Assembly (NCBI GenBank): GCA_964537205.1
Contig: CAZHZH010000024.1
Coordinates: 1-32,479 of the forward strand
Length of the DNA: 32,479 bases
Direction: 5' to 3'
Origin: Colivivens sp964537205
GTDB lineage: Bacteria; Bacteroidota; Bacteroidia; Bacteroidales; Bacteroidaceae
The notes beneath the pieces are model-generated. The model saw nothing but the letters and a program-made list of their open reading frames with translations. It was not told the DNA's origin and made no database searches. The first letter of the stretch is position 1. Each line of letters opens with the position of its first letter. Of this stretch, positions 32,458-32,479 are shown piece by piece. Made by a program: the position numbers and the translations under genes.

Positions 32458-32479
32458 GTGATTTTATATAAGATTACTA

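Overview
The window reads as chromosomal DNA of a Bacteroidales bacterium (phylum Bacteroidota). The evidence is as follows. Several promoters have the TTTG / TAnnTTTGC form used by the primary sigma factor of this phylum, and start codons follow A/T-rich leaders rather than clear Shine-Dalgarno sequences. The protein families are also typical: FISUMP, BspA-like leucine-rich repeat, DUF4919, VirE_N/DUF3987, HU-like proteins with long tails, and a two-subunit methylmalonyl-CoA mutase. Genus cannot be fixed by eye. A run of exactly 100 N (27989-28088) shows this is a scaffolded draft assembly.

Layout. (1) 1-5761: an RND tripartite drug efflux operon (lipoprotein adaptor, AcrB-like pump, TolC/NodT-like outer membrane lipoprotein), visibly more A/T-rich than what follows. 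(2) 5901-8027: a membrane-anchored FISUMP protein and a tyrosine recombinase, separated by a terminator; they may mark the end of an integrated element. (3) 8030-15918: an AraC-type regulator divergent from a six-gene export operon (HlyD adaptor, two ABC-2 permeases, TolC, a second HlyD adaptor, a lipopolysaccharide-kinase-like protein), closed by a 13-bp-stem terminator. No ATPase gene is present in it. (4) 16191-20526: a promoter, a leader of about 230 nt, and mutA-mutB, the B12-dependent succinyl-CoA/methylmalonyl-CoA step of propionate metabolism, with a clear terminator. (5) 20569-21504: a DMT/EamA transporter. (6) 21551-23453 (minus): a cytosine-5 DNA methyltransferase overlapping a probable cognate restriction endonuclease. 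(7) 23669-27988: an accessory module made of an HU-like DNA-binding protein on the minus strand, a 900-bp regulatory interval, then a LytTR-type DNA-binding protein translationally coupled to a VirE_N/DUF3987 primase-helicase-like protein. (8) 28089-32457 (minus): a BspA-like LRR protein cut by the gap, a DUF4919 protein, and a secreted beta-helix-type protein with a C-terminal sorting-like tail.

The most interesting part is module 7. The interval between the HU-like gene and the LytTR gene carries two arrays of three tandem 8-bp units in opposite orientation (24645-24668 and 24855-24878). It also has single copies of the same unit, a palindrome of the unit that spans the LytTR start codon, a perfect 19-bp palindrome between the -33 and -7 elements of the HU promoter, and a compact leader that can fold into a three-way junction. 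A degenerate third array follows the DUF3987 gene. Together this resembles a self-regulated, iteron-like DNA transaction or replication module. That interpretation is inference; the repeats and palindromes are read directly from the sequence.
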